Under the pieces are notes generated by a model. That model was given only the letters and a program-made list of their open reading frames with translations, had not been told where the DNA came from and did no database searches. Below, one piece after another: positions 29,739 to 39,019 of a stretch of DNA of 64,000 nt. The stretch is from Pseudomonadota bacterium (GTDB taxonomy: Bacteria > Pseudomonadota > Gammaproteobacteria > Acidiferrobacterales > UBA6901): the NCBI GenBank assembly GCA_021785515.1, contig JAJYEX010000007.1:62001-126000 (forward strand). Reading direction: 5' to 3'. Numbering within the stretch: the stretch's first letter is position 1; each line of letters starts with the position of its first letter. A program made the position numbers and the translations under genes.

Positions 29739-29984
29739 ATGTGTCTGGCCATACCTGCCCGCGTTGTGCAACTCCTCGGCGAAGATCGGGCGCTGGTCGA
29801 TGTGGGCGGCGTGCACAACGAGATTTCGCTGGCGCTGGTGGATGATGTTGCCGTGAACGATTACGTGATCGTTCATGTCGGTTACGCGATCGCGCGTCTG
29901 GACGCGGATGAAGCCGACCGTACGCTGGCGCTGTTCGCGCAGATGGTGGACGCTCACGAGACCCGGTCCCGTGAAATACATTAG
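29739..29984 (+). CDS. hypC: Hydrogenase maturation chaperone HypC
   Basis: Small chaperone that carries the Fe(CN)2CO unit with HypD to the hydrogenase large subunit. 81 residues, starting MCLAIPARVVQL with the essential Cys2, followed by the OB-like strand pattern VDVGGVHNEISLALVDDVAVNDYVIVHVGYAI. It follows hupK by 4 bases and overlaps hypD by 14 bases. Confidence 0.94.
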   Translation: MCLAIPARVVQLLGEDRALVDVGGVHNEISLALVDDVAVNDYVIVHVGYAIARLDADEADRTLALFAQMVDAHETRSREIH

Positions 29985-31125
29985 CGAATTCCGCGACGGG
30001 CGCGCCGCTGCCGCCATCGCCGCGATCATCGCACGCGAAGCCGATCCGGGGCGCGACTATTACATCATGGAGTTCTGCGGCGGCCATACCCACGCCATAT
30101 TCCGTTACGGGATCCAGGATCTGCTGCCGTACAACATCCGCCTGGTGCACGGTCCGGGATGCCCGGTGTGCGTGCTGCCGATAGGGCGGCTCGACAGCGC
30201 CATCGAGCTGGCGGAGATTCCGGATGTCATGCTGTGCAGTTACGGCGATATGCTGCGGGTGCCGGGATCGCGCCGGCGCAGCCTGGTCAAATCGCGGGCC
30301 GAGGGCCGGGATATACGCATGGTCTATTCCTGCGCCGAGGCAGTGCGTCTTGCGGTGGCCAACCCAGACAAACAGGTGGTGTTTTTCGCCATCGGCTTCG
30401 AGACCACCACACCGCCGACGGCGGTGGCGATCCGCGAGGCGCAACGCCTGGGTTTGGAGAATTTCAGCGTATTCTGCAACCACGTGCTCACGCCGTCTGC
30501 AATCCAGAGCATTCTCAATTCGCCAGATATCCGCCAGATCGGTGGCGTGCGTGTGGACGGATTTATCGGACCGTCGCACGTGAGCACCATAATAGGCAGT
30601 GGCGCCTATGAATACTTTGCGCGCGAATACCAGCGGCCCGTCGTGATATCCGGATTCGAGCCGCTGGATGTGTTGCAGGGGATACTGATGCTGGTACGCC
30701 AGATGAACGAGCGCCGGGCCGAGGTGGAAAACCAGTTCAGCCGTGGCGTGACACGTTCCGGAAACCTGAAAGCCCAGGCGCTGGTGGCCGAAGTGTTCGA
30801 GCTGCGCCGGACGTTCGAATGGCGGGGCCTCGGCGTAGTCCCGTACAGCGGCCTGCGGATCAAGAAACAGTATGCCCGGTTCGATGCCGAGACGCGCTTC
30901 GCGGTGCAGCCGCGCCCGGTCGCCGAAAACAAGGCCTGCGAATGCGGTGCAATACTGCGCGGGATCAAGAAGCCGCTCGACTGCCGGATTTTCGGTACGG
31001 TCTGTACTCCGCGCAATCCGATCGGATCGTGCATGGTGTCTTCGGAAGGTGCCTGTGCAGCCTACTACAAATTCCGGCGCCGGAACGACGCTGCGCAATT
31101 GCTGCAGGCGGGCACAGATGGATAG
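29971..31125 (+). CDS. hypD: Hydrogenase maturation protein HypD
   Basis: Fe-S scaffold on which the Fe(CN)2CO group of [NiFe] hydrogenase is built with HypC and HypE. 384 residues. Conserved motifs: FCGGHTHAI, GPGCPVCVLP, FFAIGFETTTPPTA, GFEPLDVLQG, and the C-terminal 4Fe-4S cysteines (ECGAILRGIKKPLDC ... CTPRNPIGSCMVSSEGAC). The GTG start at 29971 (VKYISEFRDG) overlaps hypC by 14 bases. hypX starts 8 bases before its stop. Confidence 0.96.
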   Translation: MKYISEFRDGRAAAAIAAIIAREADPGRDYYIMEFCGGHTHAIFRYGIQDLLPYNIRLVHGPGCPVCVLPIGRLDSAIELAEIPDVMLCSYGDMLRVPGSRRRSLVKSRAEGRDIRMVYSCAEAVRLAVANPDKQVVFFAIGFETTTPPTAVAIREAQRLGLENFSVFCNHVLTPSAIQSILNSPDIRQIGGVRVDGFIGPSHVSTIIGSGAYEYFAREYQRPVVISGFEPLDVLQGILMLVRQMNERRAEVENQFSRGVTRSGNLKAQALVAEVFELRRTFEWRGLGVVPYSGLRIKKQYARFDAETRFAVQPRPVAENKACECGAILRGIKKPLDCRIFGTVCTPRNPIGSCMVSSEGACAAYYKFRRRNDAAQLLQAGTDG

Positions 31126-32833
31126 AGCGCTGCGGATCCTGTTTCTGACCCACAGTTTCAACAGCCTCACTCAGCGGCTCTATGATGAACTGCGCGAATG
31201 CGGTCACGAGGTTTCGATCGAGTTCGACATCAACGATACGGTCACCACCGAAGCCGCAAGGCTGTATGCGCCGGACCTCATCATTGCCCCTTACCTGCGT
31301 CGCGCCATACCGGAAGCGGTCTGGCGACGTCATGTGTGCCTGGTGCTGCACCCGGGAATCCGCGGCGACCGGGGGCCTTCGGCGCTTGACTGGGCGATAA
31401 TCAACGCGGAAACGGAATGGGGGGTGACAGTCCTGCAGGCGAATGCGCAACTCGACGGCGGCGACATCTGGGCATCGGCAGGATTTGCGATGCGTGCGGC
31501 ACGCAAGAGCAGCCTGTACCGCAATGAGGTGACGGAAGCGGCTGTGACGGCCGTGCTCGCGGCGGTGGACCGGTTCCGCGGCGGAACATTTGTGCCGGAG
31601 CCGCTTGATGAGTGCGATCCTGCCGTGCGCGGCCGTGCGCGGCCCCTGATGCGTCAGACAGACCGCTGGATCGACTGGCTCGGCGACGACAGTGCCTCGA
31701 TACTGCGCAAGATCAGGTCAGCCGACGGGGCGCCAGGCGTCGAAGACGAGATCTTCGGTCAGCCGTATCAGTTGTTCGATGCCTGTCCCGAGGGAAGCCT
31801 GAGCGGGCGCGCCGGCGAGATCATCGCCAGGCGTGACGGCGCAATCTGCCGGGCCACGTGTGATGGTGCGGTGTGGATTGGACAGCTGCGCCGGATCGAT
31901 CCCGATGAGCGGACCCTGAAGCTTCCGGCGGTCGATGCGATCGGACCGCGTGCCGGCGCGGTGACGGAGCTGCCGCTGCCAGCCGGGGCAGCCGCAGGGG
32001 TTTCGACGTACCGGGAGATTTCATATGTGGAGGAGCAGGGGGTCGGGTATCTGTATTTCGATTTCTACAATGGAGCCATGAGCAGCGCGCAGTGTGCGCG
32101 GCTGCAAAACGCCTATCTCAGTGCGTGCGCCAGGCCGACGCGCGTCATCGTGCTCCTTGGTGGCAGGGACTTTTGGTCGAATGGCATCCACCTCAATGTC
32201 ATCGAGTCGGCGGAGAGCCCGGCGGATGAGTCCTGGCGCAACATCAACGCGATGAACGATCTGGCACAAGCCATTATCACCACCACCAGCCATCTGACGA
32301 TCGCCGCCATGCGCGGCAACGCGGGTGCCGGTGGCGTATTTCTGGCACTCGCCGCAGACCACGTCTGGGCGCGTACCGGGGTCATACTCAACCCGCACTA
32401 CAAGAGCATGGGCAACCTCTATGGCTCGGAATACTGGACGTACCTGCTGCCGAAGCGAATCGGCAGACAGCGCGCCGAGGCCATAACGGAGAATCGGCTG
32501 CCGCTCGGAGTGCGCGCAGCCAGACGCCTCGAACTGATCGATGATCATTTCGGAACTTCAGAGGAGGATTTCCGGCAGGAAGTGCGCGTCCGCGCGCAGG
32601 CAATTGCGCAGGATCCCGCGTTTCCTTTTGCGCTGGCGGAAAAAAATCGGCAACGTATGCGGGACGAAGCCGAACGTCCGCTCGAGTCCTACAGGGCGGC
32701 GGAGCTTGAGCGGTTGCGGATGAATTTCTACGGTTTCGATCCGAGCTACCACGTTGCCCGCTATCACTTTGTGTACCATGTCCCGCATTCCTGGACGCCG
32801 TTGCATCTGGCGCGCCACCGCCGCCTAAACTGA
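31118..32833 (+). CDS. hypX: HypX/HoxX, formyl-THF-dependent CO-supplying hydrogenase maturation protein
   Basis: Makes the CO ligand of the NiFe site from formyl-tetrahydrofolate under aerobic conditions. 571 residues in two domains. The N-terminal hydrolase-like half includes HPGIRGDRGPSALDWAI and LDGGDIWA, as in methionyl-tRNA formyltransferases. The C-terminal crotonase-like half begins about residue 290 (GVGYLYFDFYNGAMS) and has the oxyanion-hole GNAGAGGVFLALAADHVW. HypX is typical of organisms with oxygen-tolerant hydrogenases. It overlaps hypD by 8 bases and ends the operon. Confidence 0.93.
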   Translation: MDRALRILFLTHSFNSLTQRLYDELRECGHEVSIEFDINDTVTTEAARLYAPDLIIAPYLRRAIPEAVWRRHVCLVLHPGIRGDRGPSALDWAIINAETEWGVTVLQANAQLDGGDIWASAGFAMRAARKSSLYRNEVTEAAVTAVLAAVDRFRGGTFVPEPLDECDPAVRGRARPLMRQTDRWIDWLGDDSASILRKIRSADGAPGVEDEIFGQPYQLFDACPEGSLSGRAGEIIARRDGAICRATCDGAVWIGQLRRIDPDERTLKLPAVDAIGPRAGAVTELPLPAGAAAGVSTYREISYVEEQGVGYLYFDFYNGAMSSAQCARLQNAYLSACARPTRVIVLLGGRDFWSNGIHLNVIESAESPADESWRNINAMNDLAQAIITTTSHLTIAAMRGNAGAGGVFLALAADHVWARTGVILNPHYKSMGNLYGSEYWTYLLPKRIGRQRAEAITENRLPLGVRAARRLELIDDHFGTSEEDFRQEVRVRAQAIAQDPAFPFALAEKNRQRMRDEAERPLESYRAAELERLRMNFYGFDPSYHVARYHFVYHVPHSWTPLHLARHRRLN

Positions 32834-33008
32834 CAGCCGGAGTCCGTCGGGCGGTTGCCGGAGCCGGTAGCGGCTCAGCCGACGGGGCGGCCTGTAAGCT
32901 TCTCGCCGCCGTGGCAGGCCTGAGCTACACTGTCGACGGGGGACAGTCTCGCAGGGTGGGGGTCTAAACGGGCCGTCCGGCTGAGAGTGGTCCGTCTCGG
33001 GTGCACGA

Positions 33009-33848
33009 ATGGGTCAGACGATCAGACGGCCGCGAAGGATTCTGTGCTGGCTGGCGGCCGCCGCAATGGTCGCTGCCAGTGGTTGCGCAGTCGCACGGCC
33101 GCAGCATTACTACCGTTTCGGTGTGCTGCCGCTGCAGAGTCCAACCATGCTGGCGGGGATGTTTCTGCCGTTGACCGACGCCCTGGAGCAGGCGCTGCAC
33201 CGGCCTGTCGAGTTCGTGACAGCGCCGAATTTCGCATCCTTCATGCGGCGCGTCCGGCGCCACGAATACAACATCATATATCTCAATCCGCTGCTTTATA
33301 CGCGTGCCCGCCGCTGGGGATACCACGTCATCGTAAAGGTGGCGGGCGAGCCATTTACGGGCATTCTCGTGGTGCGTCGTGACAGTCCCATCCACGTGCT
33401 CGGACCGCATAATCTGCCGCCGGGACTGCGCATAGGTTTTCCCGATCCCAATGCCTACGCCGCCACGATCATGACGCGCCAGTACATGGAGGCGCGCGGC
33501 ATTCATGTGAACCGGGATATGACGGTGAAATATTTCGGGTCCCAGGACTCGGCGCTGATGGCGGTGTATTACGGCATGGTGGACATTGCCGGCACGTGGT
33601 TTCCGTCCCTGCGTTCCATGCCGCGGCACGTTCAGCAGTCGTTGCGCGTAATCGCACAGACGCCGCCACAGCCGCAGATGCCCATAGCCGTGCGTGATGA
33701 CATGCCCGCGCCGGCAATACGCCGCATCACGCAGCTGCTGACGCATCTGACCGGAACCGTCCAGGGACGCGCAGTGCTCGGCCATTTGGGATTCAGTCGC
33801 GGGTTTGTTGTCGCGCACAACAGCGAATATAACGGTGTGAAACCATGA
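33009..33848 (+). CDS. PhnD-like periplasmic lipoprotein, probable ligand sensor
   Basis: Substrate-binding protein of the phosphate/phosphite/phosphonate (PhnD) family, 279 residues. The lipoprotein signal MVAASGC (Cys about residue 26) is followed by the periplasmic domain beginning YYRFGVLPLQSPTMLAGMF. LRIGFPDPNAYAAT and VKYFGSQDSALMAVYYGMVDIAGTWF match the family hinge region. There are no ABC permease or ATPase genes beside it. Instead its stop overlaps the histidine kinase start (ATGA), so it probably delivers a bound ligand signal to the kinase. The ligand is unknown and may be an oxyanion such as thiosulfate or tetrathionate (inference). Confidence 0.8.
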   Translation: MGQTIRRPRRILCWLAAAAMVAASGCAVARPQHYYRFGVLPLQSPTMLAGMFLPLTDALEQALHRPVEFVTAPNFASFMRRVRRHEYNIIYLNPLLYTRARRWGYHVIVKVAGEPFTGILVVRRDSPIHVLGPHNLPPGLRIGFPDPNAYAATIMTRQYMEARGIHVNRDMTVKYFGSQDSALMAVYYGMVDIAGTWFPSLRSMPRHVQQSLRVIAQTPPQPQMPIAVRDDMPAPAIRRITQLLTHLTGTVQGRAVLGHLGFSRGFVVAHNSEYNGVKP

Positions 33849-35290
33849 GCGTCATGGAACTGGATCGTGCAGAGATGGCGGCTGCGGCGGAGCAGCAGGC
33901 GCCAAGGCTCTCAATTTTCCGGACGCTGCGGTTCCGGCTGGTGCTTTCGGTCGCGATCGTGCATGCGGTCCTGATGGGGGCGTTTGTCTGGTCTGCGGTG
34001 AACAAGCAGTCCGAGGCGATACGGTCGGAGCTTCAGAACCGGGCGCATTCGCTCATCACGCTCATGGCGGTGGCGAGCACCAATGCACTGCTGGCCGAGG
34101 ATCTTGGCTCACTGGCAGAAGTTACGGGGCGGGTGAAACACCTGCCTGACGTCATCGAGGGGGCGATCCTGGACGTGCGCGGGCATGTGCTCGCCAGCAC
34201 GGATCCGCACGAGGTAGGTCACTACCTGCAGGTGCCGCGGGCCAGAACCGAAATTCGGGGGCGACACCGACTGCGGTTGCAGGAGCAGATCCGGGTGGCA
34301 GGCCAGCGGGTTGGCACCGTGCTCCTGGAAATGTCGACGCGGCACGTGCAAAGCGAGCTTGCGGCAACGCGCGATGAGGGCCTGCTGTTCATTCTGCTCG
34401 CGCTGGTGGTGGGCAGCGTTGCCGCCTGGGTGCTGTCGCTGCTCATTACGCGCAATCTCCATACGCTCATGGCGGCAGTTCGCAGGATCGGCGGCGGAAA
34501 TCTGGGCGTTCGCGTGGACCTGCAGGCGCGTGACGAGGTGGGTTTGCTCGGCAACGCGTTCAACACCATGGCGGAATCGCTGCAGCGGATCTCCGAACAG
34601 GTGCACAGCGAGCACGAGAAGCGCACCGATGCCGAACGGCTGGCCTGTGTCGGCGAGCTATCGGCCAGCATCGCACACGAAATACGCAATCCGCTGTCGG
34701 CGGTCATCAACTCGGTGAAGCTTCTTGACCGCACCGATCTGCCGGCAAGCGACCGGGCGCAGTCGATCGCAATCCTCAATACCGAGTCACTGCGTCTGCA
34801 GCGCATTCTCAATGATTTTCTGGATTTTGCGCGCATACGCGAGTCGCGGCTGATCGAAGACGATATATGTGCTCTCATCGGGGAGGTCGCCGGGCTGATC
34901 CGGCAGCATCCTCAGGCCGCCGCAGTAACGGTGGAAGTCGAATGCGAGGTCTGCCCGTGTCCGGCGCGTTATGACCCGGATCAGCTGCGCCAGGTGGTCT
35001 GGAACCTGATGCTGAACGCGGTGCAGGCCATGCCCGACGGCGGTGAACTCCAGGTGCGGATCGTGCGCCGCGGGCGTAGCGTGCGCATCAGCGTTACCGA
35101 CAACGGATGCGGCATACCCGATCAGCTGCTCGACAAGATCGTGCGGCCGTTCGTGACCGGCCGCAAGCAGGGCACCGGGCTGGGGCTTTCAATCGTGCAG
35201 CGCATCCTGATGCAACACGGCACCACGCTGTCAATCGTCAGTCACATGAATGTGGGAACCGAAATGAGCTTTGAACTGGAAGTCGTCTGA
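33845..35290 (+). CDS. Sensor histidine kinase (two membrane helices, HAMP, HisKA, HATPase)
   Basis: 481 residues. Helix 1 (about 32-52, LVLSVAIVHAVLMGAFVWSAV) and helix 2 (about 180-200, LLFILLALVVGSVAAWVLSLL) flank a periplasmic domain of about 125 residues. HAMP region next, then HisKA with the phospho-acceptor His in ASIAHEIRNPLSAVINS. The ATPase N box is NLMLNAVQA, the G1 box DNGCGIP and the G2 box GTGLGLS. No PAS domain. It overlaps the PhnD-like gene by 4 bases and precedes the sigma54 regulator by 5 bases, so these are a cognate pair. Confidence 0.94.
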   Translation: MSVMELDRAEMAAAAEQQAPRLSIFRTLRFRLVLSVAIVHAVLMGAFVWSAVNKQSEAIRSELQNRAHSLITLMAVASTNALLAEDLGSLAEVTGRVKHLPDVIEGAILDVRGHVLASTDPHEVGHYLQVPRARTEIRGRHRLRLQEQIRVAGQRVGTVLLEMSTRHVQSELAATRDEGLLFILLALVVGSVAAWVLSLLITRNLHTLMAAVRRIGGGNLGVRVDLQARDEVGLLGNAFNTMAESLQRISEQVHSEHEKRTDAERLACVGELSASIAHEIRNPLSAVINSVKLLDRTDLPASDRAQSIAILNTESLRLQRILNDFLDFARIRESRLIEDDICALIGEVAGLIRQHPQAAAVTVEVECEVCPCPARYDPDQLRQVVWNLMLNAVQAMPDGGELQVRIVRRGRSVRISVTDNGCGIPDQLLDKIVRPFVTGRKQGTGLGLSIVQRILMQHGTTLSIVSHMNVGTEMSFELEVV

Positions 35291-35295
35291 ACCCG

Positions 35296-36630
<1,335 letters not shown>

Positions 36631-36702
36631 GTCAGTTCGCTACACTGATGATGCAAAATTGGACAGGGCGGGCGCTCCGGCAGGTCCCCACACCGTAGCG
36701 GA

Positions 36703-36722
36703 TTGCGCTGTTTTTATCGCAA
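36703..36722. promoter_or_regulatory. Possible activator-binding inverted repeat upstream of the sigma54 promoter
   Basis: TTGCG at 36703-36707 and CGCAA at 36718-36722 form a 5-base inverted repeat with a 10-base spacer, centred near -68 relative to the predicted start. A second repeat, ATCAC (36725-36729) / GTGAT (36737-36741), lies beside it. One of these may be the regulator's enhancer site; both are short. Confidence 0.3.
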
Positions 36723-36754
36723 AAATCACTCCTCAGGTGATGTTGATTCTCAGG

Positions 36755-36770
36755 TGGCACTGATATTGCT
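36755..36770 (+). promoter_or_regulatory. Sigma54 (-24/-12) promoter of the sulfur operon
   Basis: TGGCACTGATATTGCT fits the sigma54 consensus TGGCAC-N5-TTGC(A/T) at every conserved base with correct spacing. It lies between a complete sigma54-type activator gene and the first YeeE gene (ATG 36836, about 55 bases from the expected start). Confidence 0.88.
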
Positions 36771-36835
36771 CCTGGAGCCGACGACGGGTCCCGCCCGGGC
36801 CCCGCTCAACTGGCCACAGCCCTGGGAGAGCCTGC

Positions 36836-37330
36836 ATGGATTTGTTCAAAAAGACCCTCGATCCGATTGTCGCCCTGGCGATCATTGCACTGCTCGACGT
36901 GTTTCTGTTCGTGATCGTAGGCGCCTGGACCGTGGGTGGCGGGGAAACGATGATCGCCGGTCTGGTCGCAAAATATGTGCTGGGTGCCAAGACCCTGGCG
37001 CGCATTCCCTTCTGGACTCTCGTGTTCACGCCCACCTGGGCCTACTGGAAGATCTACATCAGCCTGGGCATGGGCTTCGGTGCGTTTGTGGCGGCCGTGC
37101 TCAGCAAGGAATTCTACTGGCGTGTTCCGCGCCATCTGTCGGAATGGGTGATGATCACCATCGGCGGATTGCTGATGGGCATCGGCATACGGATGTCGTT
37201 TGTATGCAATGTCAGCACGTTTTTCGGTCTGACCCCGGAAATGAACCTCGGCGGGTATCTTGCCGTGAGCGGTATTGTGGCGGGTGCCTGGGTCGGCAGT
37301 CTGATCTACAAGAAGGTTCTGGAGGCGTAA
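36836..37330 (+). CDS. YeeE/YedE family membrane protein, N-half type, 164 aa
   Basis: Inner-membrane protein with about four helices (for example PIVALAIIALLDVFLFVIVGAW at about 10-31). The YeeE-type signature GGLLMGIGIRMSFVCNVS has one conserved Cys facing the channel. YeeE/YedE proteins move thiosulfate or related sulfur compounds through paired cysteines. Here the family appears as two consecutive polypeptides, this one and the next, which may make one transporter. First gene after the sigma54 promoter; GGGAG precedes the ATG. Confidence 0.85.
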   Translation: MDLFKKTLDPIVALAIIALLDVFLFVIVGAWTVGGGETMIAGLVAKYVLGAKTLARIPFWTLVFTPTWAYWKIYISLGMGFGAFVAAVLSKEFYWRVPRHLSEWVMITIGGLLMGIGIRMSFVCNVSTFFGLTPEMNLGGYLAVSGIVAGAWVGSLIYKKVLEA

Positions 37331-37334
37331 AAAC

Positions 37335-38048
37335 ATGATAACGGTCACCGGCCAGTGTGTTGCGGCCTTTATTTTCGGCAGTACGGTCGGGGTGCTTGTG
37401 CAGCGGTCCCGCTGGTGCAATACAGCGGCACTGCGCGATGCAATGCTTTTCAAGAGCTACCGCAATACCAAGGCGTTGCTGGTGGGCATGATGATACTCA
37501 CGCTCGGGTTCACGGGGTTCATCAGCGTCGGCAACGGTAACCCCATGCGCTTTGATGTCGGACTCAACCAGTTCGTTGGATTGTTTCTTTTCGGCATCGG
37601 CATGGTGCTGGCGGGAGCCTGCACGGTGTCTTCATGGGTCAAGACCGGTGAGGGAAATATTGGCGCCATGTGGGCGCTGCTGTTCCTGATCGTCGGGCTG
37701 TTCGTGTCTTCGCTGCTTTGGTCGTTTACCTACTGGCCGCCGGCTCCAGCGGCCATGACCGGACAGCCTAATCTGGCGGGCCTGCAGTTTGGTTTTGCGG
37801 ACGCGCTGACCCTGCAGCAGAAGACGGGTATTCCGGCAATCGTGTTCGGGCTGATCCAGTTTGCCGCGCTGTTTGGTCTGTACCGCGCGATCCTGCGCAA
37901 GGAGCGGGCGATACAGATGGCGCGAGGTGTGGTGCCGTCCGAGTCCGCCAGTCCCGCTTCGCGCGCCGGTGCAGCGGTGCCTGAGGCTGTCGGTGCGGCG
38001 ATGTCTGACGGTTCGGGGGCAAGTGGTTCCTTTCAAGAGGAGGCGTAA
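37335..38048 (+). CDS. YeeE/YedE family membrane protein, second half type, 237 aa
   Basis: About five to six helices. RSRWCNTAALRDA near residue 25 and GIGMVLAGACTVSSWVKTGEGN near residue 88 each carry a conserved Cys of the YeeE/YedE fold, as used for thiosulfate passage. After the last helix (about residue 190) a soluble Ala/Ser-rich tail of about 45 residues follows. The gene starts 4 bases after the preceding one, with GAGGCG as ribosome binding site, and ends 3 bases before tusA. Both halves together are likely to import a sulfur compound that is handed to TusA (inference). Confidence 0.86.
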   Translation: MITVTGQCVAAFIFGSTVGVLVQRSRWCNTAALRDAMLFKSYRNTKALLVGMMILTLGFTGFISVGNGNPMRFDVGLNQFVGLFLFGIGMVLAGACTVSSWVKTGEGNIGAMWALLFLIVGLFVSSLLWSFTYWPPAPAAMTGQPNLAGLQFGFADALTLQQKTGIPAIVFGLIQFAALFGLYRAILRKERAIQMARGVVPSESASPASRAGAAVPEAVGAAMSDGSGASGSFQEEA

Positions 38049-38051
38049 GAC

Positions 38052-38357
38052 ATGGGCCTGTTCAGCAGCAAGAAATCCGAAAATCCGGACGCGCAGGCGC
38101 CCGGCACGGTCACGCTTGGTGATCAGCACTACACCGTGAGTCAGGTCGTGGATGTTCTGGGCGATTCGTGTCCACGGCCTCAGCTCATGACCAAGAAGGC
38201 GCTCAGCAAGGCGGCGGCCGGGGCGGTCATCGAGGTCAAGGTGGACAATCCGACTTCGATGGAGGCGATTCCGACCATGATGCCGGAGCTCAACGGGTCC
38301 CATCTGGGCACGATCAAGGCAGAGCGCTACTGGCGCGTATTCGTGCGCAAGAACTAG
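38052..38357 (+). CDS. tusA: TusA/SirA family sulfur carrier
   Basis: Small cytoplasmic persulfide carrier, 101 residues. The active motif CPRP sits in DVLGDSCPRPQLMTKKALSK (Cys about residue 41), followed by VIEVKVDNPTSMEAIP, as in the TusA fold. It has an extra N-terminal extension of about 25 residues (MGLFSSKKSENPD) compared with Escherichia coli TusA. Directly behind the YeeE pair, it can accept sulfur entering the cell; DsrE-like partners follow in the operon. Confidence 0.92.
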   Translation: MGLFSSKKSENPDAQAPGTVTLGDQHYTVSQVVDVLGDSCPRPQLMTKKALSKAAAGAVIEVKVDNPTSMEAIPTMMPELNGSHLGTIKAERYWRVFVRKN

Positions 38358-38366
38358 GAGATCGCC

Positions 38367-38606
38367 ATGTCCGCAGCCCGGATACAGATGACATTTATTG
38401 CGCTGGTGGGATTTGCCACCACCGTGGGTTCGTTTGTCTATTTGCTGGCGAAGCCGCCTGCCTATTTGCGGGCCACCCGTGATGGTGTGCCGTTTTTTAC
38501 ACCGCCCGTGATCAATCCCGTGAACGGCAAGTCGCTTAACGTGAATACGCTGGTGCGCGACTACAAGGGTGTGGCCGGACCCGGCGCTGCCGCCGGGGTC
38601 GACTGA
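38367..38606 (+). CDS. Small single-helix membrane protein, 79 aa
   Basis: One N-terminal membrane helix (MTFIALVGFATTVGSFVYLLA, residues 8-28), then a periplasmic or cytoplasmic tail with PPAYLRATRDGVPFFTPPVINPVNG and a Gly/Ala-rich end. Ribosome binding site GGAG precedes the ATG. I do not recognise the family; position implies a membrane subunit of the sulfur system. Confidence 0.75.
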   Translation: MSAARIQMTFIALVGFATTVGSFVYLLAKPPAYLRATRDGVPFFTPPVINPVNGKSLNVNTLVRDYKGVAGPGAAAGVD

Positions 38607-38632
38607 ACGAGACACAACTGCTGGAGGAAATC

Positions 38633-38725
38633 ATGCATCTGGACCTGCAAACCTGGCTGCAGATCATCATGTTCGTGGTGATGTTTTATATCCTGTATAT
38701 CGCTCTGACCAAGGATGTCTTCTGA
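38633..38725 (+). CDS. 30-residue membrane peptide
   Basis: MHLDLQTWLQIIMFVVMFYI continues for ten more residues, ending KDVF. It has a single strongly hydrophobic helix and a charged end. The ATG has the strong ribosome binding site GGAGGAA at the right spacing, and both neighbours are close and in the same direction, so it is very likely translated. It is too short for standard gene callers. It resembles the small accessory subunits of membrane complexes. Confidence 0.65.
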   Translation: MHLDLQTWLQIIMFVVMFYILYIALTKDVF

Positions 38726-38736
38726 GAAAGACGACG

Positions 38737-39012
38737 ATGAACACAAAACAGATCCTGCTGTACTGTGTCAGCTGCCTCGGGGTGACTCTGGCCATGCTGG
38801 TAATCATGTTCCGGTATGCCGCGGTGTCTCCGCAGTTCCTGACTCATGCACGCACGCCCCAGTCGATGGAGTCGTTTGCACCCATCAATCTGGGCGGCAT
38901 CTATGGCACGGTGTCCATGACCGATCTTGTGGGCAATTACCTGCAGCATCCGCCGAAGGCAGCGGCGCCGGGTGCCGGCGCAACTGCGCCGGTGCGGGTC
39001 GGCGGCTGCTGA
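38737..39012 (+). CDS. Small anchored protein, 91 aa
   Basis: A membrane helix at residues 6-28 (ILLYCVSCLGVTLAMLVIMF) carrying two cysteines (YCVSC), then an exported tail (SPQFLTHARTPQSMESFAP) that ends with a terminal Cys (RVGGC). No known family recognised. Cysteines at both the membrane and the extreme C-terminus suggest a thiol or metal role in the sulfur operon (inference). The next gene starts 7 bases after the stop. Confidence 0.7.
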   Translation: MNTKQILLYCVSCLGVTLAMLVIMFRYAAVSPQFLTHARTPQSMESFAPINLGGIYGTVSMTDLVGNYLQHPPKAAAPGAGATAPVRVGGC

Positions 39013-39019
39013 GGCGTTC

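Noticed and set aside
29581-31170. A 529-codon leftward frame opposite hypC/hypD
   Set aside because: Overlaps clear HypC and HypD coding with all conserved cysteines; no recognisable domain on the other strand.
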